This document shows, one piece after another, positions 51,239 to 61,832 of a stretch of DNA of 64,000 nt. Below the pieces are notes generated by a model. That model was given only the letters and a program-made list of their open reading frames with translations. It did no database searches and was not told the origin of the DNA. Position 1 is the first letter of the stretch, and each line of letters opens with the position of its first letter. The translations under genes were made by a program, and so were the position numbers. Origin of the DNA: Rutidosis leptorrhynchoides (taxonomy: Eukaryota; Streptophyta; Magnoliopsida; Asterales; Asteraceae); NCBI RefSeq assembly GCF_046630445.1, contig NC_092338.1, forward strand, positions 339,039,001 to 339,103,000, written 5' to 3'.

Positions 51239-54170
51239 TTAAGCTGTTGAAGGTGTTGACGAATCTTCTGGAAATAGATGCGGGTATTTCTTCTTCATCT
51301 GATCTTCACGCTCCCAGGTGAACTCGGGTCCTCTACGAGCATTCCATCGAACCTTAACAATTGGTATCTTGTTTTGCTTAAGTCTTTTAACCTCACGATC
51401 CATTATTTCGACGGGTTCTTCGATGAATTGGAGTTTTTCGTTGATTTGGATTTCATCTAACGGAATAGTGAGATCTTCTTTAGCAAAACATTTCTTCAAA
51501 TTCGAGACGTGGAAAGTGTTATGTACAGCCGCGAGTTGTTGAGGTAACTCAAGTCGGTAAGCTACTGGTCCGACACGATCAATAATCTTGAATGGTCCAA
51601 TATACCTTGGATTTAATTTCCCTCGTTTACCAAATCGAACAACGCCTTTCCAAGGTGAAACTTTAAGCATGACCATCTCTCCAATTTCAAATTCTATATC
51701 TTTTCTTTTAATGTCAGCGTAGCTCTTTTGTCGACTTTGGGCGGTTTTCAACCGTTGTTGAATTTGGATGATCTTCTCGGTAGTTTCTTGTATAATCTCC
51801 GGACCCGTAATCTGTCTATCCCCCACCTCACTCCAACAAATTGGAGACCTGCACTTTCTACCATAAAGTGCTTCAAACGGCGCCATCTCAATGCTTGAAT
51901 GGTAGCTGTTGTTGTAGGAAAATTCTGCTAACGGTAGATGTCGATCCCAACTGTTTCCGAAATCAATAACACATGCTCGTAGCATGTCTTCAAGCGTTTG
52001 TATCGTCCTTTCACTCTGCCCATCAGTTTGTGGATGATAGGCAGTACTCATGTCTAGACGAGTTCCTAATGCTTGCTGTAATGTCTGCCAGAATCTTGAA
52101 ATAAATCTGCCATCCCTATCAGAGATAATAGAGATTGGTATTCCATGTCTGGAGACGACTTCCTTCAAATACAGTCGTGCTAACTTCTCCATCTTGTCAT
52201 CTTCTCTTATTGGTAGGAAGTGTGCTGATTTGGTGAGACGATCAACTATTACCCAAATAGTATCAAAACCACTTGCAGTCCTTGGCAATTTAGTGATGAA
52301 ATCCATGGTAATGTTTTCCCATTTCCATTCCGGGATTTCGGGTTGTTGAAGTAGACCTGATGGTTTCTGATGCTCAGCTTTGACCTTAGAACACGTCAAA
52401 CATTCTCCTACGTATTTAGCAACATCGGCTTTCATACCCGGCCACCAAAAATGTTTCTTGAGATCCTTGTACATCTTCCCCGTTCCAGGATGTATTGAGT
52501 ATCTGGTTTTATGAGCTTCTCTAAGTACCATTTCTCTCATATCTCCAAATTTTGGTACCCAAATCCTTTCAGCCCTATACCGGGTTCCGTCTTCCCGAAT
52601 ATTAAGATGCTTCTCCGATCCTTTGAGTATTTCATCCTTTAAATTTCCCTCTTTTAAAACTCCTTGTTGCGCTTCCTTTATTTGAGTAGTAATGTTATTA
52701 TGAATCATTATATTCATAGATTTTACTCGAATGGGTTCTCTATCCTTCCTGCTCAAGGCATCGGCTACCACATTTGCCTTCCCCGGGTGGTAACGAATCT
52801 CAAAATCGTAATCATTCAATAATTCAATCCACCTACGCTGCCTCATATTCAGTTGTTTCTGATTAAATATGTGTTGAAGACTTTTGTGGTCGGTATATAT
52901 AATACTTTTGACCCCATATAAGTAGTGCCTCCAAGTCTTTAATGCAAAAACAACCGCGCCTAATTCCAAATCATGCGTCGTATAATTTTGTTCGTGAATC
53001 TTCAATTGTCTAGACGCATAAGCAATCACCTTCGTTCGTTGCATTAATACACAACCGAGACCTTGCTTTGATGCGTCACAATAAATCACAAAATCATCAT
53101 TCCCTTCAGGCAATGACAATATAGGTGCCGTAGTTAGCTTTTTCTTCAATAACTGAAACGCTTTCTCTTGTTCATCATTCCATTCAAATTTCTTCCCTTT
53201 ATGCGTTAATGCAGTCAAGGGTTTTGCTATTCTGGAAAAGTCTTGGATGAACCTTCTGTAGTAACCAGCTAGTCCTAAAAACTGGCGTATGTGTTTCGGA
53301 GTTTTCGGGGTTTCCCACTTTTCAACAGTTTCTATCTTTGCCGGATCCACCTTAATACCTTCTTTGTTCACTATGTGACCGAGGAATTGAACTTCTTCCA
53401 ACCAAAATGCACACTTTGAAAACTTAGCGTACAATTCTTCCTTCCTCAATACTTCTAACACCTTTCTCAAATGTTCACCGTGTTCTTGGTCATTCTTTGA
53501 GTAAATAAGTATGTCATCAATGAAAACAATGACAAACTTGTCAAGGTATGGTCCACACACTCGGTTCATAAGGTCCATGAACACAGCTGGTGCATTAGTT
53601 AAACCAAACGGCATGACCATAAACTCGTAATGACCGTAACGTGTTCTGAAAGCAGTCTTTGGAATATCATCTTCTTTCACCCGCATTTGATGATACCCGG
53701 AACGTAAGTCAATCTTTGAATAAACAGACGAGCCTTGTAGTTGATCAAATAAGTCGTCGATTCTCGGTAGTGGGTAGCGGTTCTTGATGGTAAGTTTGTT
53801 CAACTCTCGGTAGTCGATACACAACCTGAATGTACCATCTTTCTTCTTGACAAACAAAACAGGAGCTCCCCACGGTGATGTGCTTGGTCGAATGAAACCA
53901 CGCTCTAAAAGTTCTTGTAATTGGCTTTGCAGTTCTTTCATCTCGCTGGGTGCGAGTCTGTAAGGAGCACGAGCTATTGGTGCAGCTCCTGGTACAAGAT
54001 CTATTTGAAATTCAACGGATCGATGTGGGGGTAATCCCGGTAATTCTTTCGGAAATACATCGGGAAATTCTTTTGCAATGGGAACATCATTGATGCTCTT
54101 TTCTTCAGTTTGTACTTTCTCGACGTGTGCTAGAACAGCATAGCAACCTTTTCTTATTAGTTTTTTTTTG
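51239..54170 (-). CDS. Pol: RT, RNase H, integrase, chromodomain-like tail
   Basis: The first Met is at 53941 (900 residues from there), but the frame is open upstream to the gag end and encodes conserved pre-RT sequence ([26 protein letters not shown]), so it is probably made by frameshifting. Counting from that Met: RT 20-190 with FIDD at 140-143, RNase H 285-400 (YCDAS, YTDHKSL), integrase H2C2 zinc region about 477-518, catalytic D547, D608, E644 (D-X35-E spacing), and a C-terminal region about 840-895 ([36 protein letters not shown]) like a Tekay-type chromodomain. No stops. Chromodomains of this sort are thought to steer integration to heterochromatin. Confidence 0.93.
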
Positions 54171-55851
54171 CCTTCAAATTACTAATAAGATGTAGCTTCG
54201 TGTTGCCCTTTTCTCCGTACACCATTAAGGGTTTTCCTTTTTCTCGTATAATGCGAATTGCATTTTTGTAACAAACGATCTCCGCTTTCACTTCTTTCAA
54301 CCAGTCCATACCGATTATCACATCAAAACTCCCTAACTCTACTGGTATCAAATCAATCTTAAATGTTTCGCTAACCAGTTTAATTTCTCGATTCCGACAT
54401 ATATTATCTGCTGAAATTAATTTACCATTTGCTAATTCGAGTAAAAATTTACTATCCAAAGGCGTCAATGGACAACTTAATTTAGCACAAAAATCTCTAC
54501 TCATATAGCTTCTATCCGCACCCGAATCAAATAAAACGTAAGCAGATTTATTGTCAATAAGAAACGTACCCGTAACAAGCTCCGGGTCTTCCTGTGCCTC
54601 TACCGCATTAATATTGAAAACTCTTCCACGGCCTTGTCCATTCGTGTTCTCCTGGTTCGGGCAATTTCTAATAATGTGGCCTGGTTTTCCACATTTATAA
54701 CAAACTACATTGGCATAACTTGCTCCGACACTACTTGCTCCGCCATTACTCGTTCCGACACCATTTGTTCCTTTCGTTCTATTAACCCCTGGTCCGTAGA
54801 CCTCACACTTCGCCGCGCTATGACCATTTCTTTTACACTTGTTGCAAAATTTGGTGCAGAACCCCGAGTGATTCTTTTCACACCTTTGGCATAGTTGCTT
54901 CTGATTGTTGTTGTTGTTGTTGCGGTTATTATTGTTGTTGGGATGATTGTTGTAGTTGCTGTTGTTGTTGTTGTTGTTGTTGGGCCGTTTGTTGTAGTTG
55001 CGATTGATGTTGCGGTTGTTGGGATAATTGTTGCGATTATTGTTGTAATTGCTGTTGTTGTTGTATTGGTGATTCTTATCACCGTTTTCCTCCCACTTTC
55101 TTTTGACTTGCTTCACATTGGCCTCTTCAGCAGTCTGTTCTTTAATTCTTTCTTCAATCTGGTTCACTAGTTTGTGAGCCATTCTACATGCCTGTTGTAT
55201 GGAGGCGGGCTCGTGTGAACTTATATCTTCTTGGATTCTTTCCGGTAATCCTTTCACAAACGCGTCGATCTTCTCTTCCTCATCTTCGAATGCTCCCGGA
55301 CACAATAGGCACAATTCTGTGAATCGTCTTTCGTACGTGGTAATATCAAATCCTTGGGTTCGTAACCCTCTAAGTTCTGTCTTGAGCTTATTGACCTCGG
55401 TTCTGGGACGGTACTTCTCGTTCATCAAGTGCTTGAATGCTGACCACGGTAGTGCGTACGCATCATCTTGTCCCACTTGCTCTAGATAGGTATTCCACCA
55501 TGTTAACGCAGAACCTGTGAAGGTATGCGTAGCGTACTTCACTTTGTCCTCTTCAGTACACTTACTTATGGCAAACACCGATTCAACCTTCTCGGTCCAC
55601 CGTTTCAATCCGATCGGTCCTTCGGTTCCATCAAATTCCAAAGGTTTGCAGGCAGTGAATTCTTTGTAGGTGCATCCTACACGATTTCCTATACTGCTAG
55701 ATCCAAGGTTATTGTTGGTATGTAGCGCAGCCTGTACTGCGGCTATGTTTGAAGCTAGAAAAGTACGGAATTCCTCTTCATTCATATTCACGGTGTGTCG
55801 AGTAGTCGGTGCCATTTCCTTCAAAATAGTTAAATGGAACAAGTTAATCAT
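54157..55851 (-). CDS. Gag-protease
   Basis: 564 codons. The conserved start is probably the Met at 55815 ([10 protein letters not shown]). The retrotransposon gag core is about residues 70-230 ([40 protein letters not shown]). An Asn-rich linker (about 265-325) precedes [14 protein letters not shown] and [14 protein letters not shown], both CX2CX4HX4C zinc knuckles. The aspartic protease has [12 protein letters not shown] from residue 440 and VIIGMDWL near 512. The stop directly follows an A-rich slippery run (54160-54169). A splice-acceptor-like TTTTGAAG ends at 55819, four bases before the conserved ATG. Confidence 0.92.
   Translation of the reverse strand: MINLFHLTILKEMAPTTRHTVNMNEEEFRTFLASNIAAVQAALHTNNNLGSSSIGNRVGCTYKEFTACKPLEFDGTEGPIGLKRWTEKVESVFAISKCTEEDKVKYATHTFTGSALTWWNTYLEQVGQDDAYALPWSAFKHLMNEKYRPRTEVNKLKTELRGLRTQGFDITTYERRFTELCLLCPGAFEDEEEKIDAFVKGLPERIQEDISSHEPASIQQACRMAHKLVNQIEERIKEQTAEEANVKQVKRKWEENGDKNHQYNNNSNYNNNRNNYPNNRNINRNYNKRPNNNNNNNSNYNNHPNNNNNRNNNNNNQKQLCQRCEKNHSGFCTKFCNKCKRNGHSAAKCEVYGPGVNRTKGTNGVGTSNGGASSVGASYANVVCYKCGKPGHIIRNCPNQENTNGQGRGRVFNINAVEAQEDPELVTGTFLIDNKSAYVLFDSGADRSYMSRDFCAKLSCPLTPLDSKFLLELANGKLISADNICRNREIKLVSETFKIDLIPVELGSFDVIIGMDWLKEVKAEIVCYKNAIRIIREKGKPLMVYGEKGNTKLHLISNLKAKKN
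54160..54166 (-). promoter_or_regulatory. Programmed -1 frameshift site between gag-protease and pol
   Basis: Minus-strand A AAA AAC in the gag frame (inside a run of nine A), immediately before the gag TAA. It is a canonical X XXY YYZ heptamer, and the pol frame is -1 relative to gag. Alternatively one A was gained or lost in the run. Confidence 0.55.
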
Positions 55852-55869
55852 ACAGAATATTAAGAGTAG

Positions 55870-56156
55870 TTAATAGTATTTCGTAGCATAATATGAACTC
55901 ATTTATAAAAGCTTTTTCTTCATATTAGCGTTTTATAAGTTTAAATTCGGGTAGTACCTACCCGTTAAGTTCATACTTAGTAGCTAATATACAATTCAAC
56001 TACTACAATTCTATATGAAAAACTGATTATAATAATATTTCGCGTTCAAACTTTTATACAATATTTTACAAACTTACAATACCGCTTATTTTACATAAAG
56101 CATGAAATATAGCACACAATAACTTTGATACAAGATAGTTGTGAAGACAATTCTAG
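55870..56156 (-). other. Spacer between F-box ORF and gag
   Basis: Noncoding AT-rich spacer containing the internal polypurine tract. Confidence 0.5.
55954..55968 (-). other. Internal polypurine-tract copy upstream of gag
   Basis: The same 15 bases as the terminal tract, TTAACGGGTAGGTAC on the minus strand, about 140 bp before the conserved gag start and between the F-box ORF and gag. Confidence 0.65.
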
Positions 56157-56840
56157 CTAGTACACAAGTCGTTCAGCAAAGGCAATAAAGACACGTAATT
56201 CATACGTCCAGAAACAAGTCATGCATTCTGGTTTTACTAGGACTACTTCCCATCCTTGGTCTTGTGCAACATAACCGTTATGGCCGTTGATAAGACAGCG
56301 TGTTGTAACGTCATCAAAGGGACGAGGGTTACGTAATGTCCAACAGTCCCGTAATAATCTAAAAACCTCATTTCTTACCCCAATTACCGACTCCGTCACT
56401 TGTGGAAACGTTTTGTTTAATAGTTGTAGCCCGATGTTTTTGTTCTCACTTTGGTGAGAAGCGAACATTACTAATCCGTAAGCATAACATGCTTCTTTAT
56501 GTTGCATGTTAGCCGCTTTTTCTAAATCACGAAGTCCAATATTCGGATATATTGAGTCAAAATAATTTCTTAACCCGTTGCGTAAAATAGCATTTGGGTT
56601 CCCCGCAATATATGCGTCAAAGTAAACACATCGTAACTTATGGGTTTCCCAATGTGATATCCCCCATCTTTCAAACGAAAGTCTCTTATAAACCAAGACA
56701 TTCTTGGAACGTTCTTCGAATGTCTTACAAACTGATCTCGCCTTAAATAGTTGTGCCGAAGAATTCTGGCCGACTCTAGACAAGATTTCATCAATCATGT
56801 CTCCGGGTAGGTCTCTTAAAATATTGGGTTGTCTATCCAT
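56157..56840 (-). CDS. F-box protein carried by the retrotransposon
   Basis: 227 codons. The N-terminal F-box is at about residues 7-46 (ILRDLPGDMIDEILSRV, QLFKARSVCKTFEERS), the part that binds SKP1 in SCF ubiquitin ligases. Next come NPNAILRNGLRNYFDS (81-96) and a Sel1-like helix pair (GLRDLEKAANMQHKEACYAYGLVMFA, about 102-127). The end has CMTCFWTYELRVF (206-218). This layout fits plant F-box proteins of the At2g35280/At1g67623 type. It lies between the 5' LTR and gag, on the same strand. The frame is intact. A strong splice acceptor (CTTGTCTATTTTACAG) ends at 56855, 14 bases before the ATG. Probably captured from the host. Its target is unknown. Confidence 0.85.
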   Translation of the reverse strand: MDRQPNILRDLPGDMIDEILSRVGQNSSAQLFKARSVCKTFEERSKNVLVYKRLSFERWGISHWETHKLRCVYFDAYIAGNPNAILRNGLRNYFDSIYPNIGLRDLEKAANMQHKEACYAYGLVMFASHQSENKNIGLQLLNKTFPQVTESVIGVRNEVFRLLRDCWTLRNPRPFDDVTTRCLINGHNGYVAQDQGWEVVLVKPECMTCFWTYELRVFIAFAERLVY

Positions 56841-56976
56841 TTTGTGTTTTTAAACTGTAAAATAGACAAGAGTTAGATTCATAAAAAAATACTTATTAAT
56901 ACAAGCAATTTTTACATATATCATAAAGCATAAGAACACTATATTCCATATATTACACCACACGAATACAACTATC

Positions 56977-57594
56977 TTATTCCGACTCGCTCGTTTCTTC
57001 TTCTTCTTCGGTTTTGGTTCGTTTTGCCAAGTTTCTAGGGATATATGATGTTCCCCTAATACGAGCCGTCGTTGTCCACATTGGTTTAGAAAAACCTGGT
57101 GGTTTAGAGGTTCCCGGGTCATTGTTACAACTTAAGGACTTCGGGGGTTGACGATACATATAAAGTTCATCGGGGTTGGAATTAGATTTCTCTATTTTTA
57201 TGCCCTTTCCCTTATTATTTTCTTTTGCCTTTTTAAATTCAGTTGGGGTAATTTCTATAACATCATCGGAATTCTCGTCGGAATCCGATTCATCGGAGAA
57301 TTGGTAATCCTCCCAATATTTTGCTTCCTTGGCGGAAACACCATTGACCATAATTAACTTTGGTCGGTTGGTTGAGGATTTTCTTTTACTTAACCGTTTT
57401 ATTATTTCCCCCACCGGTTCTATTTCTTCATCCGGTTCCGATTCTTCTTCCGGTTCCGATTCTTCTTCCGGTTCCGACTCTTCTTCCGGTTCCTCTTCGG
57501 GAACTTGTGAATCAGTCCACAAATCATTCCAATTTACATTTGACTCTTCATTATTATTAGGTGAGTCAATGGGACTTGTTCTAGAGGTAGACAT
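56977..57594 (-). CDS. Acidic 205-aa protein of unknown function
   Basis: First ORF after the 5' LTR, starting about 210 bp from the PBS. Strongly acidic early part with a repeated EEESEP unit (three copies, from an 18 bp DNA repeat at about 57440-57495), a second acidic patch (SDESDSDENSDD) and a basic middle (KRLSKRKSS). Low complexity and probably disordered. No known domain. It shares strand and context with the F-box ORF 136 bases downstream, so the two may form one captured or co-evolved cassette. Confidence 0.6.
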   Translation of the reverse strand: MSTSRTSPIDSPNNNEESNVNWNDLWTDSQVPEEEPEEESEPEEESEPEEESEPDEEIEPVGEIIKRLSKRKSSTNRPKLIMVNGVSAKEAKYWEDYQFSDESDSDENSDDVIEITPTEFKKAKENNKGKGIKIEKSNSNPDELYMYRQPPKSLSCNNDPGTSKPPGFSKPMWTTTARIRGTSYIPRNLAKRTKTEEEEETSESE

Positions 57595-57803
57595 CTATCA
57601 CATAATATCAAACACGTTAAGAGATTAATATATCACATAATATTCATATGTTAAAAATATATAGTTTCCAACAAAAATGTTAAGCAATCATTTTTAAAGA
57701 AAACACGGTCGAAGTCCAGACTCACTAATGCATCCTAACAAACTCGATAAGACACACTAATACAAATTTTCTGGTTCTCTAAGACCAACGCTCGGATACC
57801 AAC
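57595..57803 (-). other. PBS and leader of the Tekay-like element
   Basis: The PBS at 57789-57803 reads GTTGGTATCCGAGCG on the minus strand, one mismatch from the initiator tRNA-Met type site seen at 12169. The leader beyond matches 12080-12168 closely (CGGTCGAAGTCCAGACTCAC). Confidence 0.75.
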
Positions 57804-60800
57804 TGAAATGTCCCGTTCTTATTGATTAAAAACGTTCCATATTAATTGATTTCGTTGCGAGGTTTTGACCTCTATATGAGACGTTTTTCAAAGACTGCAT
57901 TCATTTTTAAACAAACCATAACCTTTATTTCATCAATAAAGGTTTAAAAAGCTTTACGTAGATTATCAAATAATGATAATCTAAAATATCCTGTTTACAC
58001 ACGACCATTACATAATGGTTTACAATACAAATATGTTACAACAAAATAAGTTTCTTGAATGCAGTTTTTACACAATATCATACAAGCATGGACTCCAAAT
58101 CTTGTCCTTATTTAAGTATGCGACAGCGGAAGCTCTTAATAATCACCTGAGAATAAACATGCTTAAAACGTCAACAAAAATGTTGGTGAGTTATAGGTTT
58201 AACCTATATATATCAATTCATAATAATAGACCACAAGATTTCATATTTCAATACACATCCCATACATAGAGATAAAAGTCATTCATATGGTGAACACCTG
58301 GTAACCGACAATAACAAGATGCATATATAAGAATATCCCCATCATTCCGGGACACCCTTCGGATATGATATAAATTTCGAAGTACTAAAGCATCCGGTAC
58401 TTTGGATGGGGTTTGTTAGGCCCAATAGATCTATCTTTAGGATTCGCGTCAATTAGGGTGTCTGTTCCCTAATTCTTAGATTACCAGACTTAATAAAAAG
58501 GGGCATATTCGATTTCGATAATTCAACCATAGAATGTAGTTTCACGTACTTGTGTCTATTTTGTAAATCATTTATAAAACCTGCATGTATTCTCATCCCA
58601 AAAATATTAGATTATAAAAGTGGGACTATAACTCACTTTCACAGATTTTTACTTCGTCGGGAAGTAAGACTTGGCCACGGGTTGATTCACGAACCTATAA
58701 CAATATATACATATATATCAAAGTATGTTCAAAATATATTTACGACACTTTTAATATATTTTGATGTTTTAAGTTTATTAAGTCAGCTGTCCTCGTTAGT
58801 AACCTACAACTAGTTGTCCACAGTTAGATGTACAGAAATAAATCGATAAATATTATCTTGAATCAATCCACGACCCAGTGTATACGTATCTCAGTATTGA
58901 TCACAACTCAAACTATATATATTTTGGAATCAACCTCAACCCTGTATAGCTAACTCCAACATTCACATATAGAGTGTCTATGGTTGTTCCGAAATATATA
59001 TAGATGTGTCGACATGATAGGTCGAAACATTGTATACGTGTCTATGGTATCTCAAGATTACATAATATATAATACAAGTTGATTAAGTTATGGTTGGAAT
59101 AGATTTGTTACCAATTTTCACGTAGCTAAAATGAGAAAAATTATCCAATCTTGTTTTACCCATAACTTCTTCATTTTAAATCCGTTTTGAGTGAATCAAA
59201 TTGCTATGGTTTCATATTGAACTCTATTTTATGAATCTAAACAAAAAAAGTATAGGTTTCTAGTCGGAAAAATAAGTTACAAGTCGTTTTTGTAAAGGTA
59301 GTCATTTCAGTCGAAAGAACGACGTCTAGATGACCATTTTAGAAAACATACTTCCACTTTGAGTTTAACCATAATTTTTGGATATAGTTTCATGTTCATA
59401 ATAAAAATCATTTTCTCAGAATAACAACTTTTAAATCAAAGTTTATCATAGTTTTTAATTAACTAACCCAAAACAGCCCGCGGTGTTACTACGACGGCGT
59501 AAATCCGGTTTTACGGTGTTTTTCGTGTTTCCAGGTTTTAAATCATTAAGTTAGCATATCATATAGATATAGAACATGTGTTTAGTTGATTTTAAAAGTC
59601 AAGTTAGAAGGATTAACTTTTGTTTGCGAACAAGTTTAGAATTAACTAAACTATGTTCTAGTGATTACAAGTTTAAACCTTCGAATAAGATAGCTTTATA
59701 TGTATGAATCGAATGATGTTATGAACATCATTACTACCTTAAGTTCCTTGGATGAACCTACTGGAAAAGAGAAAAATGGATCTAGCTTCAATGGATCCTT
59801 GGATGGCTCAAAGTTCTTGAAGCAAAATCATGACACGAAAACAAGTTCAAGTAAGATCATCACTTGAAATAAGATTGTTATAGTTATAGGAATTGAACCA
59901 AAGTTTGAATATGATTATTACCTTGTATTAGAATGATAACCTACTGTAAGAAACAAAGATTTCTTGAGGTTGGATGATCACCTTACAAGATTGGAAGTGA
60001 GCTAGCAAACTTGAAAGTATTCTTGATTTTATGAAACTAGAACTTTTGGAATTTATGAAGAACACTTAGAACTTGAAGATAGAACTTGAGAGAGTTCAAT
60101 TAGATGAAGAAAATTGAAGAATGAAAGTGTTTGTAGGTGTTTTTGGTCGTTGGTGTATGGATTAGATATAAAGGATATGTAATTTTGTTTTCATGTAAAT
60201 AAGTCATGAATGATTACTCATATTTTTGTAATCTTATGAGATATTTCATGCTAGTTGCCAAATGATGGTTCCCACATGTGTTAGGTGACTCACATGGGCT
60301 GCTAAGAGCTGATAATTGGAGTGTATATACCAATAGTACATACATCTAAAAGCTGTGTATTGTACGAGTACGAATACGGGTGCATACGAGTAGAATTGTT
60401 GATGAAACTGAACGAGAATGTAATTGTAAGAATTTTTGTTAAGTAGAAGTATTTTGATAAGTGTATTGAAGTCTTTCAAAAGTGTATAAATACATATTAA
60501 AACACTACATGTATATACATTTTAACTGAGTCGTTAAGTCATCGTTAGTCGTTACATGTAAGTGTTGTTTTGAAACCTTTAGGTTAACGATCTTGTTAAA
60601 TGTTGTTAACCCAATGTTTATAATAACAAAAGAGATTTTAAATTATTATATTATGATGTACGAATATCTCTTAATATGATATATATACATTAAATGTCGT
60701 TACAACGATAAACGTTACATATATGTCTCGTTTCAAAATCATTAAGTTAGTAGTCTTGTTTTTACATATGTAGTTCATTGTTAATATAATTAATGATATG

Positions 60801-61045
60801 TTTACTTATCATAATATCATGTTAACTATATATATATAACCATATATATGTCATCATATAGTTTTTTACAAGTTTTAACGTTCGTGAATCACCGGTCAAC
60901 TTGGGTGGTCAATTGTCTATATGAAACCTATTTCAATTAATCAAGTCTTAACAAGTTTGATTGCTTAACATGTTGGAAACATTTAATCATGTAAACATCA
61001 ATCTCAATTAATATATATAAACATGGAAAAGTTCGGGTCACTACA
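57804..61045 (-). repeat. 5' LTR of the Tekay-like element
   Basis: 3242 bp, same as 47962-51203 as far as can be seen. In element orientation the promoter should lie towards 60200-61045. Confidence 0.95.
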
Positions 61046-61832
61046 TTAATAACTTTCCATATCTTGTCCACGCCTCATATAGAGTTTCATTTGGTTTCTG
61101 TGTGAACGTAACAATTTCTGCTTGAAGTCTTACGGCTTTAGATGCAGGAAAGAATTGTTTAAGAAATTTGTCAATTAAAACATCCCATGTATCAATCGCC
61201 CCTTCAGGTAACGATTCCAACCAATCTTTGGCTTCTCCCTTTAAAGTCCAGGGAAATAACATGAGATATATCTGTTCATCCTCCACTTCTCGGATTTTAA
61301 ATAGTGTGGAGATCCTATTAAAGGTACGTAGATGTTCATTTGGATCTTCCTTCGGCGCACCACTAAATTGGCATTGATTAGTCACCATGTGTAAAATTTG
61401 TCCTTTTATTTCATAATCTGGCGCATTAATGTCTGGATGAGTAATTGCGTGACCTTGGCCAGTGCGTTTAGCTCTCATTCGGTCTTCCATACTTAAAGGT
61501 TCCAGATTCTCCATAATTGAATTTGTTGAATCGGTATCACTAGATGATTCTGGTTTAATGGTTCGTTCCTCAACAATCTCTGTTTGAATGATTGGTGGCT
61601 CCGGAGGAAAGTTTAATGGTTCAGGATTTACGAACCGTTCCTGAATATTCTCCGGATTCTCAATTGTGATGTTGGGTTCAAAAAATGGATTATCGAAAAT
61701 TTGAACTGAAGTACTTGGTTGACTGGATGACGATTCTAAAGAAAAATCAACGGCGGTTATATTTGCTAAATGTCTTGATCTAGTTACAGGTGGTGAACGT
61801 ACAAAAGGTGATGAACGTCTTGCTCGGTGCAT
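61046..61832 (-). CDS. Athila-like gag N-terminal part, cut by nested insertion
   Basis: About 262 codons from ATG at 61832 to the insertion point. A proline/serine-rich start is followed by the retrotransposon gag core (HLRTFNRI, YLMLFPWTLKGEAKDWLESLP, WDVLIDKFLKQFFPASKAVRLQAEI, ETLYEAWTRYGKLL). In the present DNA the frame ends within a few codons of the nested LTR. The remainder resumes at 47956. Confidence 0.88.

Larger units (their letters stand above)
47962..61045 (-). mobile_element. Young, near-intact Tekay-like chromovirus with extra genes
   Basis: 13,084 bp, flanked by TTAAT at 47957-47961 and 61046-61050. The LTRs are 47962-51203 and 57804-61045, both 3242 bp, with a constant 9842 bp offset at every landmark checked and no difference seen by eye. 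Element order: 5' LTR, PBS, acidic ORF, F-box ORF, internal polypurine tract, gag-protease, pol with chromodomain-like C-terminus, terminal polypurine tract, 3' LTR. All main frames are open. It interrupts the Athila-like gag. Confidence 0.95.

Noticed and set aside
54895-55170. Plus-strand frame rich in V and I opposite gag
   Set aside because: It is the complement of the Asn-rich codons of the gag linker.
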